From: Microcaldota archaeon
GTDB lineage: Archaea; Micrarchaeota; Micrarchaeia; Micrarchaeales; CABMGC01
Direction: 5' to 3'
Length of the DNA stretch: 61,019 nt
Assembly: GCA_021801225.1 (NCBI GenBank)
Contig: JAJYYF010000007.1
Location: 1 to 61,019, forward strand
Positions within the stretch are counted from its first letter, which is position 1. Each line of letters begins with the position of its first letter. Positions 44,375 to 52,866 of the stretch are shown here, in pieces. Below the pieces are notes generated by a model, which searched no databases, was not told the origin of the DNA, and saw nothing but the letters and a program-made list of their open reading frames with translations. A program made the translations under genes and the position numbers.

Positions 44375-45166
44375 ACGGAAAATAATAAACGTTTTGAAAA
44401 TGACAATACAATAAACAAAATAATAGATGCGCATAGTGGCATGATTGGAAAAAATATTGCTGCGAAGATAGAATCTAATAAAAATTATAGCAAAAGTAAT
44501 GTTAAACAGCTTATTGCATTAAGTCCAAACGATAATGAGTTAGTTAGTATTGAAGACACAGTATATAGGATTTTTAATAAAAATAGGATAGAAAATAATG
44601 GAGTTACAAGATTAAGGAGAGATTTGGTTTTAGGTGAGGAAGGCAGTACATTGACTGTTGTTTTATGGGATAAAAGTTGTGAATTAGTTGATACACTTCT
44701 TGTACAAAGAGGTGATAAAGTTTTAATAAGCAATCTTAAGGTTAGAACTATTCAGGACTCAATAGAACTAATTAATACAGCAGGAACTTATATCTCAAGA
44801 GTTATTCCAACAGAGATTGATGTTAAAACTGATTTTTCAAGTTTAAATGGAAATGAAAAAAATATAGATATATTAGGAAGGATACTTTCAGTAAGTCCAA
44901 TTAGATACTTTAAAGATTTAGATGGAAAACAAAATGGTATATCCGAATGCACCATAAGTGATGGTTTTGTTGAAGGAAGAGTTACATTATGGAAATCTTC
45001 GAGTGGTTATGCAAATGAAATGCACCCTGGTTCATATATTAAAATAGAATACTGTTCAATTAAAAAGATAGAAGATAAGTTAGATATAACTGCAAATGAT
45101 TACTCAAGAATTTTGTTAGGCCAGGGGCTTACACCAAAAACAAATAGAAAAAATATTAAAAAATAA
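44375..45166 (+). CDS. rpa: replication protein A-like single-strand DNA-binding protein
   Basis: An OB-fold protein of the archaeal RPA family, with two OB-like units: LRRDLVLGEEGSTLTVVLWD followed by LISNLKVRT, and GRILSVSPIRYFKDLDGKQN followed by GRVTLWKSS. No zinc finger is present, so this is a short single-chain RPA. The first ATG in frame is 44441, but coding-like sequence (RFENDNTINKIIDAHSG) continues upstream without a canonical start. An ACG at 44375 follows GGTG-AAGAA, the local ribosome-binding spacing. I place the start there (263 aa) with moderate confidence; ATG 44441 is the conservative choice. Confidence 0.8.
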   Translation, partial: TENNKRFENDNTINKIIDAHSGMIGKNIAAKIESNKNYSKSNVKQLIALSPNDNELVSIEDTVYRIFNKNRIENNGVTRLRRDLVLGEEGSTLTVVLWDKSCELVDTLLVQRGDKVLISNLKVRTIQDSIELINTAGTYISRVIPTEIDVKTDFSSLNGNEKNIDILGRILSVSPIRYFKDLDGKQNGISECTISDGFVEGRVTLWKSSSGYANEMHPGSYIKIEYCSIKKIEDKLDITANDYSRILLGQGLTPKTNRKNIKK

Positions 45167-45195
45167 TATTAAAATAAACAAACAGTATAGAAAGC

Positions 45196-45203
45196 TTTAT
45201 AAA
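45196..45203 (+). promoter_or_regulatory. TATA box for the panhandle RNA
   Basis: GAAAGCTTTATAAATAC is a strong archaeal BRE-TATA on the plus strand, located between two convergent gene ends where no protein start follows. The centre-to-start distance of about 26 bases points to base 45225, exactly the first base of the predicted RNA helix. Confidence 0.55.
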
Positions 45204-45224
45204 TACTAATTTATAAGTTGTATA

Positions 45225-45325
45225 GTTTTCTGGGGGACAGGTTGAGAACTTATTTTTATCCCACCCAAATCCCAAAATCTTTTCTCTAAGTTATGCAGTA
45301 TGCATAACTCCACCCCCAGAAAAAC
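45225..45325 (+). ncRNA. candidate structured RNA with a panhandle and three-way junction
   Basis: The ends GTTTTCTGGGGG (45225-45236) and CCCCCAGAAAAAC (45313-45325) pair over 12 bp with one bulged A. Inside, AGTTATGCA/TGCATAACT (45289-45297/45301-45309) forms a perfect 9-bp hairpin with a GTA loop. GAGAA/TTCTC (45244-45248/45282-45286) can close a second arm with a C-rich loop (CCCACCCAAATCCC). The GC content is well above the surroundings and a TATA box precedes it at the right distance. I find no tRNA, RNase P, SRP or C/D signature. A bidirectional terminator for the flanking genes is an alternative. Confidence 0.45.
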
Positions 45326-45329
45326 ATAA

Positions 45330-46079
45330 TTAGAATACTTTCTTAAGATTTGGTTTTGTTTTTAAATTTGGTTTTATACCAGCATTAGTTATTTTTACAG
45401 GATATCCATTTCCAACTGCTTCTTTTATAATTTTAGAGTCATGTTCTTCTTGGAAAGTATTATTTGTATTTGACATTATTGTAAAGTTTCTAATTCCTAA
45501 AGCGGATCCTGCTAACTGAACATCACAAGTAGAACTTGAAACATTATTTCTTTGTGATACGTATGTTGAGTTTAAAGGCAAGCCTAGTTTATCACATAGA
45601 GTAGAGTATTTTTCAGTAGAAGGTTGCAGTAGCAACATATGTTTTTCACCAGTTACAACAGTATTTGTTTTTGCTAATTCAGTAGATATTTTCAACTCAG
45701 GATACCTTGTTTTTAAGAAAGTCGTGCCTAATTTTTGAAGTAGCTCAATTATATCTTGCGAAGAGTTAAAAAGTTTTATATCTTGAATATTTGATCTTAT
45801 TGTGGAGACAAGACCATCCTCTATTTCTGTTGTTGAGCTTTCTCCCTTTGTAAGTAAGGAGTAAGTAAATTTACAAGCGCCACAGTCAGTATGTGGTATG
45901 AATATTATCTGTTTTATAGGATAATTAGAGATAACCTCATCAAGTGTTGGAATAGCGCCGTAGGGATTACCTGCAGCATTCCTTATAAATATGCTTTTTC
46001 CATCGTTTAATGAATCAGCTATTACATTCATTCGTGCATCCATACACATTAGAAATAATTTATTTGGTTGGGTTTCCAT
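45330..46079 (-). CDS. beta-carbonic-anhydrase-like protein
   Basis: A 249-residue protein whose first half matches the beta-carbonic anhydrase core: C12-x-D14-x-R16 (CMDARM), FIRNAAGNPYG, and H63-x2-C66 (PHTDCGAC). These are the zinc ligands and the Asp/Arg dyad that activates water. The usual central insert is shortened, and the second half has no resemblance I recognise. It ends in a Lys/Pro repeat (KPNLKTKPNLKKVF). It may hydrate CO2 or be a repurposed relative. It is transcribed alone and converges on the panhandle RNA. The 180 bases before it hold AT-rich sequence and nothing recognised. Confidence 0.75.
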   Translation of the reverse strand: METQPNKLFLMCMDARMNVIADSLNDGKSIFIRNAAGNPYGAIPTLDEVISNYPIKQIIFIPHTDCGACKFTYSLLTKGESSTTEIEDGLVSTIRSNIQDIKLFNSSQDIIELLQKLGTTFLKTRYPELKISTELAKTNTVVTGEKHMLLLQPSTEKYSTLCDKLGLPLNSTYVSQRNNVSSSTCDVQLAGSALGIRNFTIMSNTNNTFQEEHDSKIIKEAVGNGYPVKITNAGIKPNLKTKPNLKKVF

Positions 46080-46259
46080 TTCATAACCTTTTTAAAAAAT
46101 ATTAAATATGATATTACGTTTTTTAGAGTAGGTATAGGAATTACTTTTGTTTAGAGTATTAAGTGAGTAGATAAATTTACCAGATAATGAACTTTTCATT
46201 TGTTTCACACTTTAGCGGATAAATATAGACTAAATATTATATTACACTAGTATTTAAAA

Positions 46260-48035
46260 TTATTTGTTTATAGATATCCCAAAGTCATCCTTTAGTCTTT
46301 TGCTATTTATCTTTGTAGGTGAACCATCAATTAGAGACTCAAATTTTTTATTCTTAGGAAATAGTATAAAATCACGTATATTTTCTGAATTTGATAATAA
46401 AGCAACAAGTCTATCAAGGCCTAATGCTATTCCCCCATGTATTGGTGCGCCATACTCAAGAGCCTCTATTAAGAATCCAAATGTTTCATCTATTGTTTTA
46501 TCTGACATGCCCATCATTTTTAAACTGTTTCTCTGAACAACAGGATCAATTATTCTAATAGAACCACTAGCTATCTCAACACCATTTAAAACTAAATCAT
46601 ATTGACGTGCAACTGCTTTTTCTGGAGCTGTGTCCAAGTACTTAAGTGTTTCTTCTTTTGGAGCTGAGAAAGGATTATGTGCAGGTTTTAATTTACCGGT
46701 TACCTCGTCTTTTTCAAACATTGGGAACTCGTCAATCCATAGAAAGTTATACTCATCAGAATATTTACCTATTTTATCTCCTAATATTTTCCTTATTTTG
46801 CCCATTGCATTTAAAAGAAGTTTTTCTGATACATCAGAGAATATTAAGATTATATCTCCTTCTTTTGCATTTAACTTTTCTTTTATTTTTTCTGCAATAC
46901 TTCCAAAAGATATAACTATGCTTTCAGGTTCTGATGACAACTTATTTGAAGCTACAAAGAGCCATGTCATACCACCTAGGCCCAACTCTTTTGCAACTTC
47001 TATCAATTTTAACATGTAATTTTTATCTACTTTTGATTTTTCGGAGTTGAAATCGGCATTAAAAACCATTGCCTTTACCTTTCCATTCATTGATATTACT
47101 CGTTTTAACATATTATAATTACTAAGTTTAACTTCTTCAGTTATATCAATTATTTTCGAATCAAATCTTAAATCTGGTTTATCTGAACCATATTGTTCAA
47201 CAGCATCTTTATACAACATATGTCTGAAGTTTGCTTTGATTTTTTTATTTAGTACTTCATTGAAAACGGTGACAAATAAATCTTCAATTAAAGATTGAAT
47301 ATACTTTTCATCTTTGAATGACAACTCAAGGTCTATTTGTGTGAACTCTGGTTGCCTGTCTTCCCTAGGATCTTCATCTCTATAACAACGTGCTACTTGA
47401 AAATATCTTTCTAAACCAGATACCATACATAATTGTTTGTAAATTTGTGGAGATTGAGGTAATGAGTAAAATGTTTCAGGATTTGTCCTTGAAGGTACCA
47501 AGAATGTTCTAGAACCAGTTTCATAAGTGTCTTTAACTAGTGTAGGAGTTTCTAGTTCCAAAAAATCACGAGACCATAAAAATTTTCGTATAGATTTAGT
47601 CAATTTATCTCTAAACTCAATATTTTTTATCATGTCTCTTCTTCTTAAATCTAAGTATCTGTATTTTAAACGTAATTCTTCATTAGCTAAGAATTTTTTC
47701 TTTTCATCTATCAACTCGAAAGGAGGAACCTTTGATTTGTTCAGTATAACCAATGATGTTACAAAAAGCTCTATTTTTCCAGTAGAACTATCTTTATCTA
47801 TCGTGTCTTGATCTCTTAAACGTATTTTGCCTTTTACGTGTAAAACATACTCTTTACCTATATTTGATGCTTTTTCAAGTATCTCTCCTTCAAATACAAG
47901 TTGTATATAGCCATGCCTATCTGCAAGATCTATGAATAATTTGCCTCCATGATCACGAATATATCTTGCCCAACCATAAAGTGATACTTCTTTGTTTACA
48001 TCTTTTTCATTAAATGAACCGCAGTTTAACTCCAT
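46260..48035 (-). CDS. aspS: aspartyl-tRNA synthetase, bacterial type
   Basis: A 591-residue class II synthetase, far longer than the roughly 430-residue archaeal AspRS. Its motif 2 (FQVARCYRDEDPREDRQPEF) and motif 3 region (GGIALGLDRLVALL) are bacterial-like. Between them, at about residues 280-410, is the GAD-type insertion found in bacterial AspRS. H29 in RDHGG sits at the anticodon-binding position where bacterial non-discriminating enzymes carry His and discriminating ones Leu. It is the last gene of gatC-gatA-gatB-aspS (3-bp gap to gatB), so it probably charges both tRNA-Asp and tRNA-Asn. Confidence 0.94.
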   Translation of the reverse strand: MELNCGSFNEKDVNKEVSLYGWARYIRDHGGKLFIDLADRHGYIQLVFEGEILEKASNIGKEYVLHVKGKIRLRDQDTIDKDSSTGKIELFVTSLVILNKSKVPPFELIDEKKKFLANEELRLKYRYLDLRRRDMIKNIEFRDKLTKSIRKFLWSRDFLELETPTLVKDTYETGSRTFLVPSRTNPETFYSLPQSPQIYKQLCMVSGLERYFQVARCYRDEDPREDRQPEFTQIDLELSFKDEKYIQSLIEDLFVTVFNEVLNKKIKANFRHMLYKDAVEQYGSDKPDLRFDSKIIDITEEVKLSNYNMLKRVISMNGKVKAMVFNADFNSEKSKVDKNYMLKLIEVAKELGLGGMTWLFVASNKLSSEPESIVISFGSIAEKIKEKLNAKEGDIILIFSDVSEKLLLNAMGKIRKILGDKIGKYSDEYNFLWIDEFPMFEKDEVTGKLKPAHNPFSAPKEETLKYLDTAPEKAVARQYDLVLNGVEIASGSIRIIDPVVQRNSLKMMGMSDKTIDETFGFLIEALEYGAPIHGGIALGLDRLVALLSNSENIRDFILFPKNKKFESLIDGSPTKINSKRLKDDFGISINK

Positions 48036-48037
48036 GA

Positions 48038-49333
48038 TTATACCTTAAACTCATTTGATAGGACATACTCTAATCGTTCTGAGATAACTCTTGGATTTGC
48101 TTTAAATTTTTTAAGAACCATGCCTATTACCGAATTCATAGCTTTTTTATTAGTTTTATAATCCTCTAAAAGTTGTTTATTTTTCTTGATTATTGAACGA
48201 ATTTCAGAGTCTATTTCATCAGTATTTACTATGTTGCTATTTATATTTATTTCCTCTCCCTTTTCCAATGCAGATACAACTTCAGCATCGAGATAAGAAC
48301 CTTTCTGGACTAATTGAATTGCTTTTTCTATTATTTTTTCTTTTATCTCTGATTTGCTATATCTTTTAAAGGATAATAATGCATTTAGTATCGCTTTCAT
48401 TTCATACTTTCCAGCAAATGTTTGAATAATTTTTAATGAATTTTTATCGAACAATATTATTTCTAGTAACTGCAGTTCACTTACTCCGTATTTTTTAGAG
48501 TAATCTTTTGCAATAATGCTTGTATATATAGGCTCTTTTGGTTTAATATTTTCTAAATTATATACAGTAAGATCAGGTTCAAAAATAAATCCGTATTCTT
48601 CATCACTTTCTTTTTCTCTGGAAGATATAGTAGAAAGTTTAGCTTCAGAATAAGAACGTGTTTCTTGAAGTATTTGTTGCTTTGTTTGAATTAACTTTTC
48701 TTGCCTTTGTACTTCATACTTTGCAGCATCAATCAAATTTTTTAAACCGGTTACATTTTTAATCTCAACTCTAGAATCAGACAATGAAATATTTAGGTCT
48801 ACTTTTATATCTTGATCTATATCCGCACCTAAATAATAAAGAATACTTTTTAACTCATTCATGAAAAGTTTTAACTCTTCCTCAGAGTTTATATCAGGTT
48901 CTGTAACTATCTCTACAAGTGGTTGACCGGATCTGTTGTAATCTATTAAAGTATAATTATCCTCTCTGAGTATTTTTGCAGGATCTTCTTCAAGTTGTAT
49001 CCTTCTAATACGTACAGTTTTATTATTTATTTTTAGATTTCCGGAGTGGCCGACAGACATGTCTTTTTGTGTTATCTGAAATGATTTAGGAAGATCCGGA
49101 TAAAAATAAACTTTTCTTACAAAGGATGTTTCTTTCTCTATAATGCAGTTTAAAGCATTTGAGATATCTACTGAAATTTCTAATGCTTTTTTGTTAAGCA
49201 TTGGCTTTGCTCCTGGCAAACCAGTACATATTGGGCATATTGCAGTGTTAGGCTCTGTTGCATAAGCCTTACATCTACAAAATAATTTAGTCTTTGTTGG
49301 AAGACCTACATGAACTTCTAAACCTATTTTCAT
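48038..49333 (-). CDS. gatB: Asp/Glu-tRNA amidotransferase subunit B
   Basis: A 431-residue GatB, about 45 residues shorter than most. The cradle motif GLEVHVGLPTKTKLFCRC supplies zinc cysteines, continued by ICPICTGLPGA. VYFYPDLPKSFQITQKD and DYNRSGQPLVEIVTEPD are canonical. The C-terminal YqeY-like tail is present but trimmed. It kinases and amidates the mischarged tRNA using ammonia from GatA. It lies between gatA (9-bp gap) and aspS (2-bp gap). Confidence 0.95.
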   Translation of the reverse strand: MKIGLEVHVGLPTKTKLFCRCKAYATEPNTAICPICTGLPGAKPMLNKKALEISVDISNALNCIIEKETSFVRKVYFYPDLPKSFQITQKDMSVGHSGNLKINNKTVRIRRIQLEEDPAKILREDNYTLIDYNRSGQPLVEIVTEPDINSEEELKLFMNELKSILYYLGADIDQDIKVDLNISLSDSRVEIKNVTGLKNLIDAAKYEVQRQEKLIQTKQQILQETRSYSEAKLSTISSREKESDEEYGFIFEPDLTVYNLENIKPKEPIYTSIIAKDYSKKYGVSELQLLEIILFDKNSLKIIQTFAGKYEMKAILNALLSFKRYSKSEIKEKIIEKAIQLVQKGSYLDAEVVSALEKGEEININSNIVNTDEIDSEIRSIIKKNKQLLEDYKTNKKAMNSVIGMVLKKFKANPRVISERLEYVLSNEFKV

Positions 49334-49342
49334 AATTTATAC

Positions 49343-50695
49343 CTAAATTGAACCTAAATTATACTTAAAGTTATATTTAAAGTTATTTTCCCATTCTGAA
49401 ACAATATCAATTATCGCGTAATCATTCCAATGTTTTGTGATTAACTGTGCTCCAACTGGCATTCCATTTAAGTATGCATATGGAAATGCAATATGAGGGA
49501 AACCACATAGATTTGGAGGTATTGTTAACATATCTGTTTTATACACTTCCAAAGGTGAAAAATTATTTATTTCATCAAACTTAGGAGTTTTAATAGGCAT
49601 TACTGGAGATAGGATAAACCCTTCATTCAATACTTTGCTGAGCTCATTTATTAACAATGTTCTTGTTTTTAACGCTTTTGAATAATACATATCCTTAACG
49701 CTTGCACTTCTTACAAAAGTTCCGAGAACAACTCTCCTTTTTGCTTCTTTCCCGAAATTTGATCTAGATGTTGTGAAAAACTGGTTATATTTTTCTGATA
49801 TATTTTCATTCTTAAAACCATATTTAAAACCTGTATACTTTGCCAGATTAGTTGATGCTTCTGCCATTGCAATTATGTAATAGGAAGCTATAGCTTTTTC
49901 TATGAATGGAATAGATTTGTGTTTTATGACATAGCCCATTTTAGAGAATTTATCAACCAACTCTAAAAATAATTTTTCTATTTCAGGATTTATTTCTTTT
50001 ATTAACTCATCGATTAATATTATAGTTTTATTATTTTGATTATTACAATTTATATCGACAGATGTTGTATCGTAAATATCCTTTCCTTTTATTATATCAT
50101 ACATAAAACGTATGTCTTCAGATTTTCTAGCAATTATACCTATTTTATCCAATGAGTTTGAGTAGTCTATTAGACCATATCTTGAAACTGAGCCATAAGT
50201 TGGAGTAAAACCTACTACACCGCAAAAAGCAGAAGGAGTAGATATAGAACCTCCAGTTGATTCAGCTATTGATATATGGTACTTTAAGATTGAGGTAGCT
50301 ATTGCAGAACCACTACTTGAACCACCAGAAACATAAGAAGTGTTGAATGGATTTTTTGCGCATTTCTCTGAGTTTACTCCAAAACTACCAAAGCCAAACT
50401 CATCCATATTTGTTTTTCCTAAAAATGAAAAAGTATTTTTTTCTCTGATTTTTGAAACTACAGTTGCATCAAAAGGAGGTATATAACCTTTAAGTATCTT
50501 TGAAGATGCGGTAGTTTCTACATCTTTGGTGCAGATATTATCCTTTACAGATATTGGAAAGTTAGTAAGTTTTGATAGATCTGATATTACATTAAATGCA
50601 TTGAGTTCTTCATTAAGTTTTGATAGTGTTTCTGATAATTTAATAAAATAATCAGTAGGTTTATCTTTTTTTGAAAATTCTTCGTAAGAGTTCAT
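49343..50695 (-). CDS. gatA: Asp/Glu-tRNA amidotransferase subunit A
   Basis: A 450-residue amidase-signature glutaminase subunit. The catalytic Lys is in SVKDNICTK and the cis-Ser/Ser pair in SGGSSSGSA, with AESTGGSISTPSAFCGVVG following. The C-terminus is canonical (LCGFPHIAFPYAYLNGMPVG). It overlaps gatC by 4 bp. Full length. Confidence 0.96.
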   Translation of the reverse strand: MNSYEEFSKKDKPTDYFIKLSETLSKLNEELNAFNVISDLSKLTNFPISVKDNICTKDVETTASSKILKGYIPPFDATVVSKIREKNTFSFLGKTNMDEFGFGSFGVNSEKCAKNPFNTSYVSGGSSSGSAIATSILKYHISIAESTGGSISTPSAFCGVVGFTPTYGSVSRYGLIDYSNSLDKIGIIARKSEDIRFMYDIIKGKDIYDTTSVDINCNNQNNKTIILIDELIKEINPEIEKLFLELVDKFSKMGYVIKHKSIPFIEKAIASYYIIAMAEASTNLAKYTGFKYGFKNENISEKYNQFFTTSRSNFGKEAKRRVVLGTFVRSASVKDMYYSKALKTRTLLINELSKVLNEGFILSPVMPIKTPKFDEINNFSPLEVYKTDMLTIPPNLCGFPHIAFPYAYLNGMPVGAQLITKHWNDYAIIDIVSEWENNFKYNFKYNLGSI

Positions 50696-50964
50696 AAATC
50701 TGGCCCCACTACATAAAAGCGATAAGTTTTTGTATTTTTAAGTATCCCCTCAGTATTCTTAAACTCAAATACAGTGTCATCGTGGGTTTTCTCAGGTATT
50801 TTTATTGGATGATATGCTTCTAGAACACCGGATGTATCCAACTCATTAAGCACTTTAAAGTACTCTAATATCTCATTCACATCTTTTTTTATAGAGTCAT
50901 ACTCTGATTCTTCCAATTTTATTCTGCATACTTTTAACAGTCTATTAAATTCATTATTGTCCAT
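50692..50964 (-). CDS. gatC: Asp/Glu-tRNA amidotransferase subunit C
   Basis: A 90-residue GatC that holds the GatA-GatB interface. It has the helical N-terminus (RLLKVCRIKLEESEYDSIKK), the NEILEYFKVLNELDTSGV segment and the family-typical ...GVLEAYHP. The ATG at 50964 (MDNNEF) is chosen over the track's GTG at 50976, whose GTG looks like part of the ribosome-binding region. First gene of the four-gene operon. Confidence 0.9.
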   Translation of the reverse strand: MDNNEFNRLLKVCRIKLEESEYDSIKKDVNEILEYFKVLNELDTSGVLEAYHPIKIPEKTHDDTVFEFKNTEGILKNTKTYRFYVVGPDL

Positions 50965-51037
50965 CAGATAACACACAGAAAAATAATTTAAAATTAGATT
51001 AATTTATACTTTTTGTATTAATTCACTTATATACGTA

Positions 51038-52222
51038 TTATCCAGTTTTTAGTCGTTTAGATTGTTGAATTGTTTCTCTAGGTTTCCTAAATAAAGAGTT
51101 CATCTCCATGAAAAGCCCTGATTCTGAATAATTAGAGATTTTTTCAACAATTTTTTTGTAATTATTAGATTTAATTATATACTTTTGATTTAATGCTAAT
51201 TGTATATTTTTATTGAATATTTCTTCAAATTTATTTAATTTATCTTTAGGATTTGTTCTTTGGACACGTAACATTCCTAAAGAATTTGCCATGTTTGCAT
51301 AATCAAATGAGTATAAACCTAATCCCGAAGTAATCCCTAGTTCTTCAGCAACTTTATTTATTTCGTAATTACCGTGTCCTATGTGTAGAGAGTTTACTTG
51401 AGATGACAGCACTACAGGTATTTTCCTTTCTATCAATTGATGTATTGTATTTACATAATGTTTAGGCACACCTGCAGAACCATAACTTAATAAAATGACT
51501 CCGTTATGCCTTTTATCTATTTCTTTTACTGACAACTCTTGACAACTAGGAGAAAGAGTCACTGTAAGTATAGAAGAATCAAAATTTGTATTCAATAAAG
51601 GAGGTAATAATGTTTTTGCTTCAGAAATCTCTACTTCAAATATTAATTTGTTGTTCTTTAATGTTGCAACGTTTCCTACTGCACTTTTAAATGTTAAACC
51701 TAAATCAGTGGTTGTTTCATAAGCCAATGAACCTGGAATTAAATTTCCATGGAAAAATATGAATACACCGCTTAATTGTGATTTAGCAGATATTATAGCA
51801 CCCATAAGATTTTTGCTTGCATCGGTATTTTGATCTTTTATTGTTTTCATAGAACCAGTAAGTACTATAGGTACATCTGGAGACTCTAACATTATTGATA
51901 ACATTGATGAAGTAAATTGCATTGTATCTGTACCGTGAGTTATCACAATACCATCATATTTTTTATCTAAGGAAAAAATTTCATTGGCTATGTGTGCTTG
52001 ATCATATAAAGTTATATTAGTGCTATCTTTATTTAAGATAGGTATTACCTTAACCTCTGTTTCTTTGTCTTTTGAGACCATAGTGTCTTTATCAAATGAA
52101 AGCCCTTCTAGGATATACTCTATTACTCCTTCAGCAGGTTTTAGGCCATTAGGGGAGTTTAAACTAGAGATAGTCCCTCCAGTAGTTAGTATTCCAATCC
52201 TTTTTCTTTCCGTTAATATCAC
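51038..52222 (-). CDS. L-asparaginase (type I-like), start codon uncertain
   Basis: A 394-residue asparaginase with both catalytic threonine motifs, TTGGTISS (13-20) and THGTDTMQF (about 94-102). It lacks the N-terminal domain of GatD, and the C-terminal half continues past the normal asparaginase end with a basic helical segment (LFMEMNSLFRKPRETIQQSK). It may provide aspartate and ammonia next to the GatCAB-AspRS operon, 61 bp downstream, but this is inference. The track's GTG start is embedded in AAGGTGAT, which looks like the ribosome-binding site. An ACG six bases later in frame (giving ERKRIGIL) is an alternative start. Confidence 0.87.
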   Translation of the reverse strand: MILTERKRIGILTTGGTISSLNSPNGLKPAEGVIEYILEGLSFDKDTMVSKDKETEVKVIPILNKDSTNITLYDQAHIANEIFSLDKKYDGIVITHGTDTMQFTSSMLSIMLESPDVPIVLTGSMKTIKDQNTDASKNLMGAIISAKSQLSGVFIFFHGNLIPGSLAYETTTDLGLTFKSAVGNVATLKNNKLIFEVEISEAKTLLPPLLNTNFDSSILTVTLSPSCQELSVKEIDKRHNGVILLSYGSAGVPKHYVNTIHQLIERKIPVVLSSQVNSLHIGHGNYEINKVAEELGITSGLGLYSFDYANMANSLGMLRVQRTNPKDKLNKFEEIFNKNIQLALNQKYIIKSNNYKKIVEKISNYSESGLFMEMNSLFRKPRETIQQSKRLKTG

Positions 52223-52280
52223 CTTATGGTCAGTGTATTTAGGTAGTTTAGATTATTATGTTTTGTTATTTAATATTAAA

Positions 52281-52862
52281 TTAGAAAGATATGGATTTGT
52301 GATGTTTATCAGAAAAAAACAGAAGTTCTGTGCCTATTCTTTCTATTTGCATTCTTGCAACATCTTGCTTTTTTCTAAAATCAGGAAGTATCGAGTTAGC
52401 AAATCTTAATGGAACTGTAGAGTCATAAATTTCTAGCATTAATTTATAGTATCTTTCTGTCTTTTTTGTATCTCCGTTTCTTAAAGAATCAAAGCCTTGC
52501 CTTTTTAACTCGCCCACAGAATCTAAAAGTCCTAAAAGATAACTACCTTCATCTACAGCAATTTCAGATAGAGTAGGTAATCTATTTTCAGTAACCATAG
52601 TATACAATGAATAAGCTTCGACATATTCCTGATGCGCTTGTTGTGAGTTATACTCAAAACCTTTTTCTATTGAGATTAGTTTTTTGTTTAAAGATGTCAA
52701 TAAAACAAGGGATTTTTTAGCGTTTTTTAAATCTTCTGCATGTATCTGAGTTATGATTTTACCAGATAGTCTTACTATGTCTCTTGACAACTCAATTACT
52801 CTGTCTTTTTGTTTATGTAAAAGCAATAACTTTTTTTCTATGTTTTTGATATTTTTTATCAT
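52281..52862 (-). CDS. translin-family protein
   Basis: A 193-residue all-helical protein with the translin C-terminal signature: GSYLLGLLDSVGELKRQGFD, YKLMLEIYDSTVPLRFANS and LPDFRKKQDVARMQIERIG. Translin family proteins form octameric rings that bind, and with TRAX cut, small RNAs and tRNA fragments; archaeal members resemble TRAX/translin ancestors. The ATG at 52862 (GGTTG-ATTTT-ATG) is preferred to the track's GTG at 52874, which forms part of that site. It overlaps the end of the Ogg gene region by sharing bases 52867 onward only if the GTG is used. Confidence 0.9.
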   Translation of the reverse strand: MIKNIKNIEKKLLLLHKQKDRVIELSRDIVRLSGKIITQIHAEDLKNAKKSLVLLTSLNKKLISIEKGFEYNSQQAHQEYVEAYSLYTMVTENRLPTLSEIAVDEGSYLLGLLDSVGELKRQGFDSLRNGDTKKTERYYKLMLEIYDSTVPLRFANSILPDFRKKQDVARMQIERIGTELLFFSDKHHKSISF

Positions 52863-52866
52863 AAAA

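Noticed and set aside
45225-45325. Intron-containing or split tRNA in the panhandle region
   Set aside because: No TTCRANY T loop, no plausible anticodon arm and no CCA-side acceptor match; the closing helix is too long for an acceptor stem.
46080-46259. Possible small RNA in the gap between the carbonic-anhydrase-like gene and aspS
   Set aside because: I looked for C/D boxes, long inverted repeats and T loops and found only weak AT-rich matches.
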